Source of the DNA: Oreohelix idahoensis
Lineage: Eukaryota > Mollusca > Gastropoda > Stylommatophora > Oreohelicidae
Assembly (NCBI GenBank): GCA_024509875.1
Contig: JAMPIV010019856.1
Span: forward strand, 1 to 64,000
Reading direction: 5' to 3'
Length of the DNA stretch: 64,000 nucleotides
Under the pieces are notes generated by a model. The model searched no databases. It was not told the DNA's origin and was given only the letters and a program-made list of their open reading frames with translations. The translations under genes were made by a program, and so were the position numbers. This document shows, piece after piece, positions 1 to 11,585 of this stretch (the stretch's first letter is position 1; each line of letters starts with the position of its first letter).

Positions 1-2668
1 CTCCAGTCTCTTTTCTAATTATAATGTTAGTTGAGCGATCAGGTGCCGAAACATGCACCTTATCTTCGTAATATGCTGTAGGAATCTTCCTGCACTTCGC
101 TGAACGACAACCTTCAGCTCCCACTTCTTCAAGAATGATGGTGGTTTACAGTTGTCTCCGAAAAAGGCAAGACTGTGGCAATGAATTTATCGGAGGCCCA
201 CTGTAGTCTGGCACCAGTTATTGACAGCAACCAAAACCCTCTGAAATCAGAAGGATATGCCTCCTTCGTAATCTAACAGCCTACACTAATATTCAAACAA
301 CCAGTACAGGCACTTTACAAAAAACAAACATTTGCAAGATCAGCTCTTTACGACAATCCCTTTCACCAGTTTCTTTTGATGTGACCATGTATACCAGTAT
401 TCCTCTCCCCTAATAGATTTACAAACGCCTCTGCAATTCCAGCAATAATCTGTTGTCCATACAATAGAATAGATATTATGCTCCTGATGATAATCCTATC
501 TTTTGTCAACAAGTCCTAAGGTACACGAATATACAATTTATATGGGACTAGTTGGCTTGGTTCAGAAGTCCACAGTGTTTTTTTTCTATGTTAGTGTTTT
601 TATTTTTTGTCTACTACCCGTTCAGTTCTTTTCCATGTGCTGTCTTCTCTATTTACGTGATAATTACGTTCTTTAAAATAAGAGTGATAAAGACCTCCTT
701 TTTTCCAGTTAATGATGTCCACCAAATGATAAATATAAGTGGATGGAAGCAGACATCATCATCATCAGTTGATAAACTCTTAATACAAGACCCTTGCCCT
801 GAGCAAGAGACATGCTGAGAAATCTGAAGCTCGCTCGAACATCACCAGAGTTAAATACTGTGTTGTTGTGTTGCTCGTGGTTCGAGTATGGAATGTCAAC
901 TTGACCTACGCAGTGGTGTGTAGACATAGATGGAGTGTATAATGTGCGAATGATAGGAAGAGTTCGTGGTGTTGACAAATGTTCTTTTCTCACACTCATG
1001 TATGGCTGGAAGTCATCGACACCAACGACTGTGTACCTTTACTAAAGTTTAATTGGACGTACACACTCGACAGCACAGATAGTGACAAATCACAGGTTGG
1101 CATAATACATCATGGTACAGTGGATAAATGGTCTTGCAATGTTATGTTACATGGGCACTCATGTAGAATAATAGTATAATGGACTGTCAGTAGCCAAGCA
1201 CTCAGTATTGCCCATATATATAGATCATCTGACTTCACTGACTGAGCACGTCAGCTTATAAATAATATTCCAGATGGCTTCTAGACCTAACCTCGTCTAG
1301 CGAAGATTCTTTAACATAATGTTCAGCACAGTTTTTTCATATAATAATATTGAACCGCTAGCAATGGGTTCTCATGTGTAGCAGTGATCTCTGGACTAAT
1401 CAAGCGATAATACGGGCATCCCTTTTCTCTTCTTGAAAGTCACTACATGTTTGGTTCCAAGATGGCTTCTCTCGTGAGCTGTCACTCACGTTTGGATACA
1501 GATAATGAATCTGTCTTAAAGTTAGTCATTCATTAAACATTTCATTGCTCTGTAGATTTTATCATGAACAATTGACTGCATTCTACAGGATATAGTGCTG
1601 CTAGGAATCGAAGTCGTTTTCATCGAGTCAAATATATTCTCTCAGACATACAAATCGTACCTATCGAAAATGGTGGCTTTGTACGAGAGTTCAAAAGAGT
1701 ATCTTTTATTACCTTGGTATCAGAAATATGATTCTGCCATTCCTTGGCAATAAGAATAAACACTGGGGTAAAGCATACACGATAGGTCTAGACGACTATC
1801 ACTTTCCCCACAAATACTGAGATCACTTTTTCCGGCGACAAGCCGACATAGAAAAAACACAGTCCCATCAGGACGAAGCCAAATCACACCTCTCTCGCGA
1901 CACATCCGCCGAACAGCCTTTGACCTCTCTAGAGACAACAGAACATATAGTTCGACTTAGATATGTAAAGATATACAGATATAAGACAGACTCGTCCTAC
2001 TCAGACAAACAATACACATAAATTCAGGCCATAGATATTCTGAAGCAAGAACAATCTATTACTACCCAAATAAAGAATAAATCGCAGTAAAACTGGATTC
2101 ATCCGCGGAGTTCGATCGAAAGAGACGGCACAACTTTCAAGGGAAGTAACTCAATAATGACTTTCCCTTAAGCACTAAAAAATATCTATTTTGTTTACAA
2201 AATATTTGCGAACATAACAAGTATACCAATGTATAATATTGTAAGATATCAAAGACTGCACGTAACAAAGAGCTAAGATTGTTTTTGTGACACGAGTTGT
2301 CTGCATGTTCTAACTTTTTCCTCGTATTTTGGGGAAACCCCTAAGGCAAGGCTTGCCCCTGTATTGGTATTGGCTTTTAGTTTAAAATCAATGCGAAACG
2401 AATTAGCATTTCATCTTTCCTTGCTCCTCCTTGTTCCACAATGCATTTGTAGACACATATTTTCTTAGAACTAGGAAAAGTGATTATGTCAAGGACGAAT
2501 TTGAAAAATGTGGGTACCGTTTTGTTCGGCTATTCGTTAGCAAATAATCTGAAGGCGTAGGCGATACCAACAGTTCTAGTAGAAAATTCTTTTATAATTT
2601 CTTATTTTGCCTTTATGCCCCATATTGTTATATATTAATTTAGATATTGTATTTAGAAATTCACTACA
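1..2668 (-). repeat. 3' LTR of gypsy-type element (incomplete, with extra 1.86 kb)
   Basis: Bases 1-493 match 7147-7626, 493-666 match 8280-8446, and 2529-2668 match 8448-8587, always in direct orientation on either side of gag-pol. This is the arrangement of two LTRs. The copy starts before the window. Between 667 and 2528 it carries about 1.86 kb that the right copy lacks, and it lacks about 650 bases (7627-8279) that the right copy has, so the two LTRs differ by large indels. On the minus strand the LTR begins TGTAGTG, directly after a polypurine tract. I see no gene in 667-2528. Confidence 0.75.
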
Positions 2669-2682
2669 CATGTCCCCCTTTA
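2669..2682 (-). other. Polypurine tract of the LTR element
   Basis: Read on the minus strand the bases just outside the LTR are TAAAGGGGGACATG, followed at once by the LTR start TGTAGTGAA. A purine run touching the 3' LTR is the plus-strand primer site of LTR retrotransposons. It fixes the inner LTR border near 2668 and confirms that the element lies on the minus strand. Confidence 0.7.
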
Positions 2683-2803
2683 GAACAGACGATCATATGT
2701 CAGTTCCTATTTCTTAATACACATAGATAAATTTACTATCTATGCCTGGTGACTGCTTTGATGTTCGTCGTACGGATGTCTGCTTAAAAAATCAGCTCCC
2801 ACA

Positions 2804-3936
2804 TTAGTTTTTTCCGGAAATGTACTCTATGGTAAACTGGAATGGCTGTAAGAGCAAAGACCAGCGCAATAACCTAGCATTTTCATCCCTTGCTTGTGAC
2901 AGACACACGAGTGGTTTATGATCTGTCTGTATCCTAAATGATTGTCCATAGAGATAAATCTGGAACTTTTGTATACCCCAGTTGACAGCGAGACATTCTT
3001 TTTCACTTGTTGAATATTTTTGTTCTGCTGTATTCAACTTACGGCTAGCATAAGCAACTGGGGTTAATTCCCCATCAAGTGAATTTGACCGTTGTAATAG
3101 AGCTGCACCCAAACCGATATTACTCGCATCCGTTCTCAGAATGAATTCTTGACTTAAGTCAGGTAATTTCAAAATAGGCCTGCTTGTGAGCTTTTCTTTC
3201 AATTCTTGGTATGCTAATTCACATTGCGCTGTCCAAATAATTCTATCAGGATTTCCTTTGCGTGTTAAATCAGTCAAGGGAGCACATATGGAGTTAAAGT
3301 TTTTTATATACTTTTGGTAAAAACCACATAATGAGACAAAAGATCGCACATCTTTTTTTGTTAGTGGTCTTGGTGCTTTTTTTAACTTCTCCAGGTTCTT
3401 GGGGTCAGGGGTCATGTTTCCCTGATGTACTGTGTGGCCCAAGAATTCCAGTTCTTTACATCCAACACAGCAATTTTTCATTAAAATCCATCCGAAGTAT
3501 TCTTTTCCAATAACTTTCAATCCTCGAAAACACACTCGGTGCATTTTTCAGCCCGAATGGGTCCTTCGAGGTGCTACAGGCTAAACAGGGTTTGACCTCC
3601 GGCTTTACTGGAATCTGATAGTAGCCTTTGCTCAGATCCACTTTAGACCAAATATTTAGCTCTTATTCAGCCTGGCAAACAGCTGATTTGTATCAGGTAT
3701 GGATCCACCTGACCTTCTGTGACAGCATTCAGTTTCCTCTAATCTATACACAGCCTGTGTTCTCCAGTGGTTTTTCTTAACAGAACCACACTAGAACTGT
3801 AGAGAGACTCACTGTGCCACATAATCCCTTCACTCAACAGACAATCTATCTCCTCCCTTAAAGCTTTTTCCTTAACGAACGGAATCGAATAGGCTTTCAT
3901 ACAGATTGGTGTTGGGTCTATGTGTTTCATAATCAA
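2804..3936 (-). pseudogene. Gypsy pol fragment: reverse transcriptase and RNase H
   Basis: Read right to left, the broken frames give the RT start (HIDPTPICMKAY at about 3905, then EEIDCLLSEGI and RLCID), DLSKGYYQIPV at about 3635, FGLKNAPSVFSR at about 3550, then KCCVGC-like and EFLGH followed by the thumb and RNase H (TDASNIGLGAALLQ, YASRKLNTAEQKYS, EKECLAV, TDHKPL). In the RNase H part the D of TDASN and the E of EKECLA are present. The frame shifts at about 3940-3640 and again near 3545. Directly after FSR the sequence jumps to the segment before the EFLGH motif, so about 40 residues holding the catalytic YxDD box are deleted. The RT cannot be active. Family: Ty3/gypsy; the relation is clear. 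Confidence 0.85.
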
Positions 3937-4143
3937 TTACTCCAATAAATTTGTATGCCCGGACGGTCCGTTAACACATCTGTATGATTATTCAAACTGT
4001 TGAACCCTCTCCCTCTGAATTTCCGAGTTTTAAGTGTGGGCTGATTTTTACCTGATGCAGCGGTTTCAACAGGGATGTAAAGGATATTCATGAGAAGTGA
4101 GTGGTTTCCTTTTTCTTCTCCATTTGCAACACTGTGGACAAGG

Positions 4144-4332
4144 TCAGTAGGTGTGTGTCTCTTCCTGGTTTTCTCTGTCCAGATATTTCTCCAGGAGATT
4201 CACATGATAGATTTTCTCTTTCCCTTTCTTATCTATCTTATAATTTGTTCTAGACACCTTCTCTAGAACTGTATATGGATCTTTCCATCCAATTTGCAAT
4301 TTATTCTGGCTGCCGGCAGTAGAAGGATGCAC
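4144..4332 (-). pseudogene. Integrase C-terminal domain fragment of the gypsy element
   Basis: The 62-residue reading frame contains WKDPYTVLEKVSRTNYKI followed by KIYHVNLLEKYLDRE. This is the WKGPY...YHVNLLKRY pattern of gypsy integrase C-terminal domains, which bind DNA or chromatin during integration. It lies upstream of the RT (3936-2804) and downstream of gag on the minus strand, so integrase precedes RT in this element. The catalytic DDE core between 4910 and 4340 is not recognisable; that stretch shows only broken frames. Confidence 0.75.
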
Positions 4333-4909
4333 CTTCTCTCACCCCACAGATAATTCTCGATCCTTCGCTTTCCTTATTGTAATAGGCACCATGCTTTTTC
4401 CTGGGTTGTCTCAAATTTTCATTGGCAAAGTTTCCAGCCTAGTTTTAAGACGATGTGGTCAGCTCGTTCACATATTGATATGATGAGGTAATATTTTCTC
4501 CTGCCTTTTCATCGGTCCAGGCCCTCAACACGGTTACTTATGGACTTTTAATTTTTCTGACATAGTTTTCATAATATTGGAAGCCTTGTTTTGAGGACAT
4601 TTCTTCCTCTTGTCATCATATAAGAATCTTCCACTACCAATTTTTTTCTTGGGGTTTTTCTTCCCACTTTAAATTCCTTGTGAGAGATCTTCTCTCTCTT
4701 TTATCTTCCTCCAGTTTTACATAAGTCCGACTGAAGGGATTTTCGGTTATTCTGGGGTTAAGACATCTCTTTGTACTCGCTGCATAGTGGCCATTGTAAA
4801 ACATCCAAGTGAAGACTGTCTGTGAAAAGGGGCTCCCCATTCACTTTGTCCACTTTATTAATTTTATTTTTCTTTCCATTGTCAGGCCTAAGTTTGCCCC
4901 GTGGCGTGT
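4333..4909 (-). other. Degraded integrase-core interval
   Basis: This interval lies between the integrase zinc-binding remnant and the integrase C-terminal remnant, where the DDE catalytic core belongs. I find no D,D(35)E pattern in any frame. A 68-residue frame at 4634-4840 is not recognisable. The interval is probably a decayed or replaced core. Confidence 0.4.
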
Positions 4910-6523
4910 CTAGGTCCTGATCAATTTCCCACTTGTGGGTGTTCCCTCATGTAGTATGCCATATCTTTCTACAAAATTCTCAATGTCAAACATTTCATCT
5001 GGCCAATAATAATTTTGAGCCACCTTTTGGATGATGGTACCTATTTTCTCATGGTCCCCATCTTTTCCAACATGTAGGCTCCTTATCACATCTGCCCTAT
5101 ATGCCTTTGGAAGAACCCTAAAACTGTCGTGACCAGTGGATCCAGTTCCAGCCTTCCTGTAAATCAATTTGTTTTTCATATAGAAATCTCCTTTGCCTGG
5201 AGGTGTATGACATTTGGGCAATTTCTTAAAACAAGGCTTGAGGGTCTTATCCCCAGCCTGCGCCATCCTCATCTCATCTAGAGGGGTATTTATCAGATTA
5301 TCCTCCTCCTGTTTAGACTGTGATCTGGTCTGAAGCGTGGCCATGTACACATGTCTCTTTTTACACATTTCTGTGTTATGGTTGTCCATCCGACAATGTT
5401 TACAATACTTCTTTCCTTGGTTAAAGGGTTTTCTGTCATTATATTTCCTTTCATTGAATTGTGAGGGTTTATTATTATAGTCATTGCGTGGCCTATCAAA
5501 CTGGTGCTTACCTTTGTTCTGGTCTCTATGGTCAAACTCATTAAAGTTTTGAGGTGCCTTAAAATTGTCTACCTGTTTCTTTTTATTTCCAACTACCTCT
5601 GCTTGGGCTGCCTGATACCTCTCAGCGACATTGAGTAACTCACCCAGCCTCTCTGCACCTTGTTCCGTGAGAAACTTTCTCAGGTCTGGAGCCATGGACT
5701 CTCTTAATTGCTCAATAAGGATCATTTCCTTAAGATCTTGGGTTTTCCCCAGAGCAGTCCATTTCTCCAAGCAGGTCTCTAACCGTGCAGAGAACTGGTG
5801 ATAAGTCTCACCCGACAGTAGTTTGGCATTCCTAAATTTTTTTCTATAAAATTCCCCATTCTTTTCATATCTTAACAAAAGAGCCTGCTTTAGCATGTCA
5901 TAATTGTCCTGATCATCCCTGCTCATCTTGGCAAAAACTTCATAAGCTGTACCACGAAGCCCTTGTGATAACTTTAGGCTCCACCTTTCTCTCTCTAAAC
6001 CATACGTGGTAGCCAAAAGTTCATATCTATTTAGGTAACTTTCTATGTCATCGTCTTTCTCAACAAAATGGTCTAAATGAAAACTCATAGCTGAGGTTGA
6101 GGCTCCCTGACTAACAGTAGCATCTGAGGTAAAGGAACTGGCACCATTTTCAGGAGCATGGCCTTGAAATTCTAACTCCCTTAGTCGTAACTCATGTTCC
6201 CTTTGTAATCTCTTCTCCTCCTTTTCTGCTTCCCTTTCTGCAGCTAATCTCTTTTCTTCTCTTTCTGCAGCTAGTCTCTTTTCTTCTCTTTCTGCAGCTA
6301 GTCTCTTTTCCTCAGCTTCTCTGTCTGCAGCCTGTTTCCTTTCCTCTGCCTCCAACTTTTTTGCTTCAGCCTCAATCTGCAGCCTCTTAATTTCTTTATC
6401 TGCCTCTAACTTTCTTTCTGCTTCAAATTTTCTTTCTTCACGTTCAATAAATTTGTCACATTCAGTTGTGACATAAGCAATCATAATTTGCCCCTCCATT
6501 CCCAGTTCTTTAGCAGCCTGCAC
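4910..6523 (-). CDS. Gypsy Gag with zinc knuckle, fused to integrase zinc-binding remnant
   Basis: This is the longest intact frame of the element (537 residues; the first codon is GTG and the true start may lie upstream). Residues 15-115 are a highly charged predicted coiled coil with repeated EEKRLAAER blocks. Residues 140-330 form a retrotransposon capsid-like region (SYLNRYE, FAKMSRDDQ, YHQFSARLETCLEKW). Near residue 375 is one CCHC zinc knuckle, CKHCRMDNHNTEMC, which binds nucleic acid. After TLQTRSQSKQEEDN the frame runs into an integrase N-terminal region (VLPKAYRADVIRSLHVGKDGDHEKIGTI, then NYYWPDEM), in which the second zinc cysteine pair is lost (FVERYGILHEG). No protease motif (DTGA/DSGA) is seen. 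The role is particle assembly plus the start of integrase. The uninterrupted frame suggests this part decayed less than pol. Confidence 0.8.
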   Translation of the reverse strand: MQAAKELGMEGQIMIAYVTTECDKFIEREERKFEAERKLEADKEIKRLQIEAEAKKLEAEERKQAADREAEEKRLAAEREEKRLAAEREEKRLAAEREAEKEEKRLQREHELRLRELEFQGHAPENGASSFTSDATVSQGASTSAMSFHLDHFVEKDDDIESYLNRYELLATTYGLERERWSLKLSQGLRGTAYEVFAKMSRDDQDNYDMLKQALLLRYEKNGEFYRKKFRNAKLLSGETYHQFSARLETCLEKWTALGKTQDLKEMILIEQLRESMAPDLRKFLTEQGAERLGELLNVAERYQAAQAEVVGNKKKQVDNFKAPQNFNEFDHRDQNKGKHQFDRPRNDYNNKPSQFNERKYNDRKPFNQGKKYCKHCRMDNHNTEMCKKRHVYMATLQTRSQSKQEEDNLINTPLDEMRMAQAGDKTLKPCFKKLPKCHTPPGKGDFYMKNKLIYRKAGTGSTGHDSFRVLPKAYRADVIRSLHVGKDGDHEKIGTIIQKVAQNYYWPDEMFDIENFVERYGILHEGTPTSGKLIRT

Positions 6524-7145
6524 AGCAGCAGATCGAAACTTTGCCAGGTCGTGGTGGGTTTGATGTTAATACAGTTTGTTGTTAAGAAATCTTAGTGTAC
6601 TGAATGAGGTCTGCTGTGAAGGTCCCTGAATATAATAAATATTAGAGTAAATTTCCAGGGTACCTTTCGACTACCATCACTATGATCTCATTCAGACTTA
6701 TTCTAGATAGAATGTAAGATGACTACGTTTGGTGTCTAGGGTTATGAAATGTTACTGTAAGGTTGCATTAACCACCTAAACATATAAACAATTACACAAT
6801 TATTTTATTATCTAATACAACACAACAGTACCACGACAATCACATACAAACTACACTTTAAAAGACTATCTTTAGTAAGTCAGTGGTTGAAAGTTAAGGT
6901 TTTTCAATTTATTGTCCTGAATCTAATTTATTTGGAATCAGGACTGACAATCAAAGTGAAATCATAGAAATTAATTACATCAATCAATTTATACAATGGA
7001 TCTTCTGTCCATAATACATATATTATTATATAACTTTAACTGAGGTGACTTCTAGTATACACTGGTTGATTGTTTATTATCATCATCTCTGCATGTTGTT
7101 TGTAAGTTTTTTATGGACACTGATGGAATGTTTATATCACTATTC
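6524..7145 (-). other. Leader between 5' LTR and gag; no gene
   Basis: AT-rich sequence without a convincing reading frame. The primer binding site should lie between the right LTR and gag, but I could not identify a tRNA-complementary 3' end with certainty. The inner border of the right LTR may therefore lie left of 7146. Confidence 0.4.
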
Positions 7146-8587
7146 CCAGTCTCTTTTCTAATATAATGTTAGTTGAGCGATCAGGTGCCGAAACATGCAC
7201 CTATCTTCGTAATATGCTGTAGGAATCTTCCTGCACTTCGCTGAACGACAACCATCCGCTCCCACTTCTTCAAGAATGATGGTGGTTTACAGTTGTCTCC
7301 GAAAAAGGCAAGACTGTGGCATGAATATATCGGCCCACTGTAGTCTGGCACCAGTTATTGACAGCAACCAAAACCCTCTGAAATCAGAAGGATATGCCTC
7401 CTTCGTAATCAACAGCCTACACTAATATTCAACAACCAGTACAGGCACATTACAAACAAACATGCAAGATCAGCTCTTTACGACAATCCCTTTCACCAGT
7501 TTCTTTTGATGTGACCATGTATACCAGTATTCCTCTCCCCTAATAGTTACAACGCCTCTGCAATTCCAGCAATAATCTGTTGTCCATACAATAGAATAGA
7601 TATTATGCTCCTGATGATAATCCTATATAATTTAGTTGGTCTACACCTCTCTGATAGTCTTTCATATGCTGGATCAATCTCTAGACTCTGTTTTGAGTCT
7701 GCCATAGACTCACTTACTTACAGTCGTATGTTAGTATTTCACATTCAAATTTTATTTTAAATAAAATGTTAAGAAAATCAATCTTACCACAGATGTAAGG
7801 AAATAACACAAGTTAAACGATGACTAGGCAATATGGCACATTTTCGATCTGCCCTATGTCCAGGCTTTTCCTATGTTAGAAAACTTCTCCGCCTGGTCTC
7901 ATCGATCTTGCTTTACACAAAATTTATTTGAAATGGCAGTGAACAGTCCCCGTTTCATACCGATATCTACTGCTTTGTCCAATGGGACCATGTTTACCTT
8001 TATTTTGAATTTATCGTTTCAAATAACAACTCTCAATATGTTTCAAGGCAAATATATTTTTAGTTTTAGGTCAACCAATCATACTTCGCCTTCCTTCAAA
8101 ATCCTACCAATCAGGTATCCCGTACCTTTTAACCTCATTTACCCAAAGTCGTTTTTTCAAAACATGCCATAAAAAATTATAAGCAGGCATGATCTTTACT
8201 TGACAGTCTGGTCGGGTCCACTATAGTATTATGGTTATAATTAGTTAATTAATGGACTATTTGCATAACTGTTTCCATATTCTTTGTCAACAAGTCCTAA
8301 GGTACACGAATATACAATTTATATGGGACTAGTTGGCTTGGTTCAGAAGTCCACAGTGTTTTTTTTCTATGTTAGTGTTTTTATTTTTTGTCTACTACCC
8401 GTTCAGTTCTTTTCCATGTGCTGTCTTCTCTATTTACGTGATAATTGGCTATTCGTTAGCAAATAATCTGAAGGCGTAGGCGATACCAACAGTTCTAGTA
8501 GAAAATTCTTTTATACTTTCTTATTTTGCCTTTATGCCCCATATTGTTATATATTAATTTAGATATTGTATTTAGAAATTCACTACA
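7146..8587 (-). repeat. 5' LTR of gypsy-type element
   Basis: Direct repeat of the left LTR, with nearly identical blocks at 7147-7626, 8280-8446 and 8448-8587. It holds about 650 bases (7627-8279) missing from the left copy. The outer end at 8587 (minus-strand start TGTAGTG) is sharp, because beyond it the sequence changes to the coding remnant of another gene family. The target-site duplication cannot be checked, since the other flank is outside the window. Confidence 0.75.
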
Positions 8588-9747
8588 CCCAACTTTATAT
8601 TTAACGGTGGTAAATGATGCTGTCTTTGTTAACTAATGGCTCGTGTATTACATTTTTATGCCCGAGCTGCATACGATCCCTGATAGGCCACACCTTTCTT
8701 GCATAATGTTCCTGTCTGTTGCGACTGTCCCATTCACATAGGAAGCAACAAAATTTAGTATACCCAGTCTGCATGCTCGTGAGAATTGCAATGACCTTTA
8801 GGTCTCCACAAATCCGCCATTGGTAGTCATTGTACTTTATTTTTGCCAAAAGTATAGCCATATTGTCATAAGTTTCTTTCATATGAACAGAGTAGGCGAC
8901 TGGAATTGATGAAAATAAATTTCCGTTATGCAATAACACGGCTTTTAGACTAGTCTTGGAAGAATCGATGAAAAGACGACATTCGTTGACTATGTGCTCA
9001 TGACCGAGGTGCACCATTAGATCGTTTACATCTTTGCAATAGCAAATGTCATCATCCATCTCAAAGTATTGAACAAGTTCTCTGTGTCTATGACGAAATT
9101 TAGATATCGGAGTATTGGGCGCTAAAAGATTCCATTCTTTGAGTCGCAAACCGAGTAATTCCGCTTGTAATTTTGGTAAGAGCGAGATCACGTATTAGAT
9201 CTGAAAGTTCTGAATGGTTAATTAAGTGAACACCATCATTCACCGGTATATAATCCGAGTCAGAATTGGTTTCTAAAGCAGGTAAACTATCACTTTCTGA
9301 TGGTTCATTCACGTCCAACGGATATTGTTCTGGTGGAACTGGGATCGGACACGTGATTGGATCATGAGGCACTGGTTTCGAAACCAATTCAATATTTGGA
9401 TAAAACACAGACTTTCTTGTTTTAAAAGTGAAACCATGGATATTTGTCAAATAGAAGTAACAATCAGTAGCGTGATTTGTCGGTTCACGCCATATTACTG
9501 GCACTCCAAAAGGCATCGACTTATGCTTCGGTGATTTTCGTAACCAACCTGCCAATGTATTTGAACAAGTCGAACAAACTGCATTTGGCTTCCAAGATTT
9601 ATTTGCATCATCAACTTTCGAATCGAAATAAAGTTCATATGCTTTCTTTAGTAATGGTGTAAAGATGTTCTGGTGAACTCGATCGGTAAAATATCCGCAC
9701 ACGTAACAGAACAGATCAGCCGAATCTCTACAACTTCTAGAAGCCAT
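8588..9747 (-). pseudogene. Frameshifted zinc-motif protein of a dispersed gene family
   Basis: The first frame (9747 to about 9190) begins MASRSCRDSADLFCYVCGYF and contains two CxxC pairs (CYVC, CSTC), then MPFGVPVIWREPTNHATDCYFYL and an acidic, Ser-rich linker ending in SELSDLIRDLAL. The second frame (about 9185 to 8601) continues with KLQAELLGLRLKEWNLL, the conserved stretch RLFIDSSKTSLKAVLLHNGN, then PVAYSVHMKETYDNM and YTKFCCFLCEWDSRNR. The two frames are one protein broken by a frameshift near 9190. A second shift near 8610 leads into PPLNIKLG, where the LTR cuts it off. I recognise the pattern as a multicopy family common in insect and other animal genomes that is probably transposon-associated. 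Its biochemical role is unknown to me. The C-terminal half is missing. Confidence 0.7.
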
Positions 9748-10954
9748 ATTTCGCTCAGAATTATTTCAAAATACAGTAACTATTTGAAAAATAGCGTAAC
9801 ATATGTCATGCATCTTTTAGCAGTATAAAAAGTAGAATTATTTTGCATTTTATTAATTTTTAATACGTTATATAGTAAAAATGAAACGGAGCAAATAACG
9901 GTTTCCCAAAAATATATTTATTCACAAATATCTTAAGAACCCTATGTGATAGAGATAAGCGGATTTCAGATTTAAAATCAGCGCAAGAAACTGACCTAAG
10001 AACACTTATTCTTATATAAGAAAGAAAAATGTTGTTTGTCAGTGTTATCTACACTGTTGATCTAGGCTTGTCCTGTGGCTTTTCTGCTATTCCGAAACGT
10101 GCTGAGTTGAAGTCATGAGCTCCAGTTTCTCCAGCTTGTCTTGCACTTAGAGATTCGTCACATATGGTCCCAAGCTAGGAGTAAGAAGTGCGTGGCATAC
10201 TGTGCATTCCCCTCCATCCAAAGGGGCTCTCCAACTATGCCGAGCTAAAATATTGTACTCTGGTTCTGGGCTCTCCCAAGGAATTGTCACGTCCTGCACA
10301 GAACCACTTCTCAGCTCCCTCTGCCTATCACTGGATCCATAGTGAGATCCTTCTGCATGCAGTCAATCAAGTCAAAGAATCACGTCTCGGACTCAGATGA
10401 CTTCTCCAAGCTTAGTGTTCAATGCTGGGTTCTCAACAAGTTTCACCACACGGGGAATGCCTGGAAGTGTGTTGATGATTTGAAGAGTCAATGAGGATGT
10501 AATTAGCCTCACAGACATAGGTTCACTTCCATGTACGTATATTGTAGCATTGTGCACAGCTGGTGGTCATATAAGGATGACTGCAGATATGCCTCCATGT
10601 ATACTTGCGGATATAAGAAACAAATTATAAAAGAATATTCACGTTTTTCTGGATGTAAATTGCTGCAGGATATAGTACCAAATCCCATGTTCTTTGAAGT
10701 ACCGGCTGCTGTGGCTTCATTTTCTCCCGTTTTCTTCAGATTCTCTGTGGCATCATCGTCCTTCTCTTCACCTGTGGGTTCTAATTCTGAGCATTTCTAT
10801 TTAAACTGGTTGGTTGTTTCACGAGGATATGGCTGACCCATCACCACTTCTTTCTGTCTCTCTGTTATAGGGTTTCTTAACTTGTGGTCCACGCACCCTT
10901 TGGGGGACATTGAATGAATTCTGGGGTTCCATATACATACCCTTACTTGCTTAC
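9748..10954. other. Noncoding stretch, no gene recognised
   Basis: No convincing coding frame. 10030-10520 has a more balanced composition, and a minus-strand reading gives scattered protein-like pieces with several stops, possibly an old repeat. Near 10868 the words GGTTTCTTAACTTGTGGTCCACGC resemble an end of an hAT-type nonautonomous element, but I could not find its partner. Confidence 0.4.
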
Positions 10955-11045
10955 TTAGTCGTCCCTGTTCTACCCTGGGGAGTAGACGTTTGCCAGAGAG
11001 AGCGTCATACTATCCTATCGGCTGTCTACGGCCTGGCGTGGTTTA
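10955..11045 (-). mobile_element. LINE 3' end fragment (copy 1)
   Basis: The block GTAGACGTTTGCCAGAGAGA (with CCCTGGGGA before it and GCGTCATACTATCC after it) recurs at 13271-13345 and, in the opposite orientation, at 20775-20815. There it codes for the last residues of a LINE ORF2 (TVWRSLWQTSTPQG). This copy therefore reads on the minus strand. Confidence 0.65.
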
Positions 11046-11399
11046 AATGTAGTCCTCTGTCATTCAGAGATTGTCTAATGTTGTCTTCCCAACAGACTCT
11101 GGATCGTCCTGGAGGTCTGGATTCCTGGCTCTTCGTTTCCCATACTTTTCGTGGTAGCCTATCTTTTCACATTCTGCAAACTTGATCAGACTATCAAAGC
11201 TGGGACTGTTCTACGTGGTTCTACAGGGGCTGGGTTTTGAGGCCTTGCCGTTTCGTCTTGTTGCAGACCATGTCTCGTCTTGTTACATCAACCACCTTCC
11301 TCGGCTACCTCATTTCTGAGGTTTGGAGCTCGCTTTTGTGGGTTGTAGTCATTTCCCATGACTCTCATCTATATGTCAAGAATGTGTCTGTTTATTCAT

Positions 11400-11585
11400 A
11401 TTCAAGTGTCCAACGACACATACATTTATCAAGTGGCTATACCACACTTAGAAGGCTTAACATAATCTATCGGCCAATTTATCCAAAGTGTCACTCGACA
11501 CATATATTTATAAACACTACGAAGTGGTTATACCACACTTTGAAGGCTTACAATAATCTATCGGCTTTAAGCCTAAACACATAGC
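11400..11585. repeat. Imperfect two-copy direct repeat of about 90 bp
   Basis: The motifs CGACACATA-ATTTAT, GTGG(C/T)TATACCACACTT and GAAGGCTTA..ATAATCTATCGG occur in the same order at about 11413-11475 and 11500-11570. It is a short tandem duplication with a few substitutions and no coding content. Confidence 0.6.

Noticed and set aside
4634..4840. 68-residue minus-strand frame as a gag or protease piece
   Set aside because: No CCHC or DTG/DSG motif; unrecognisable.
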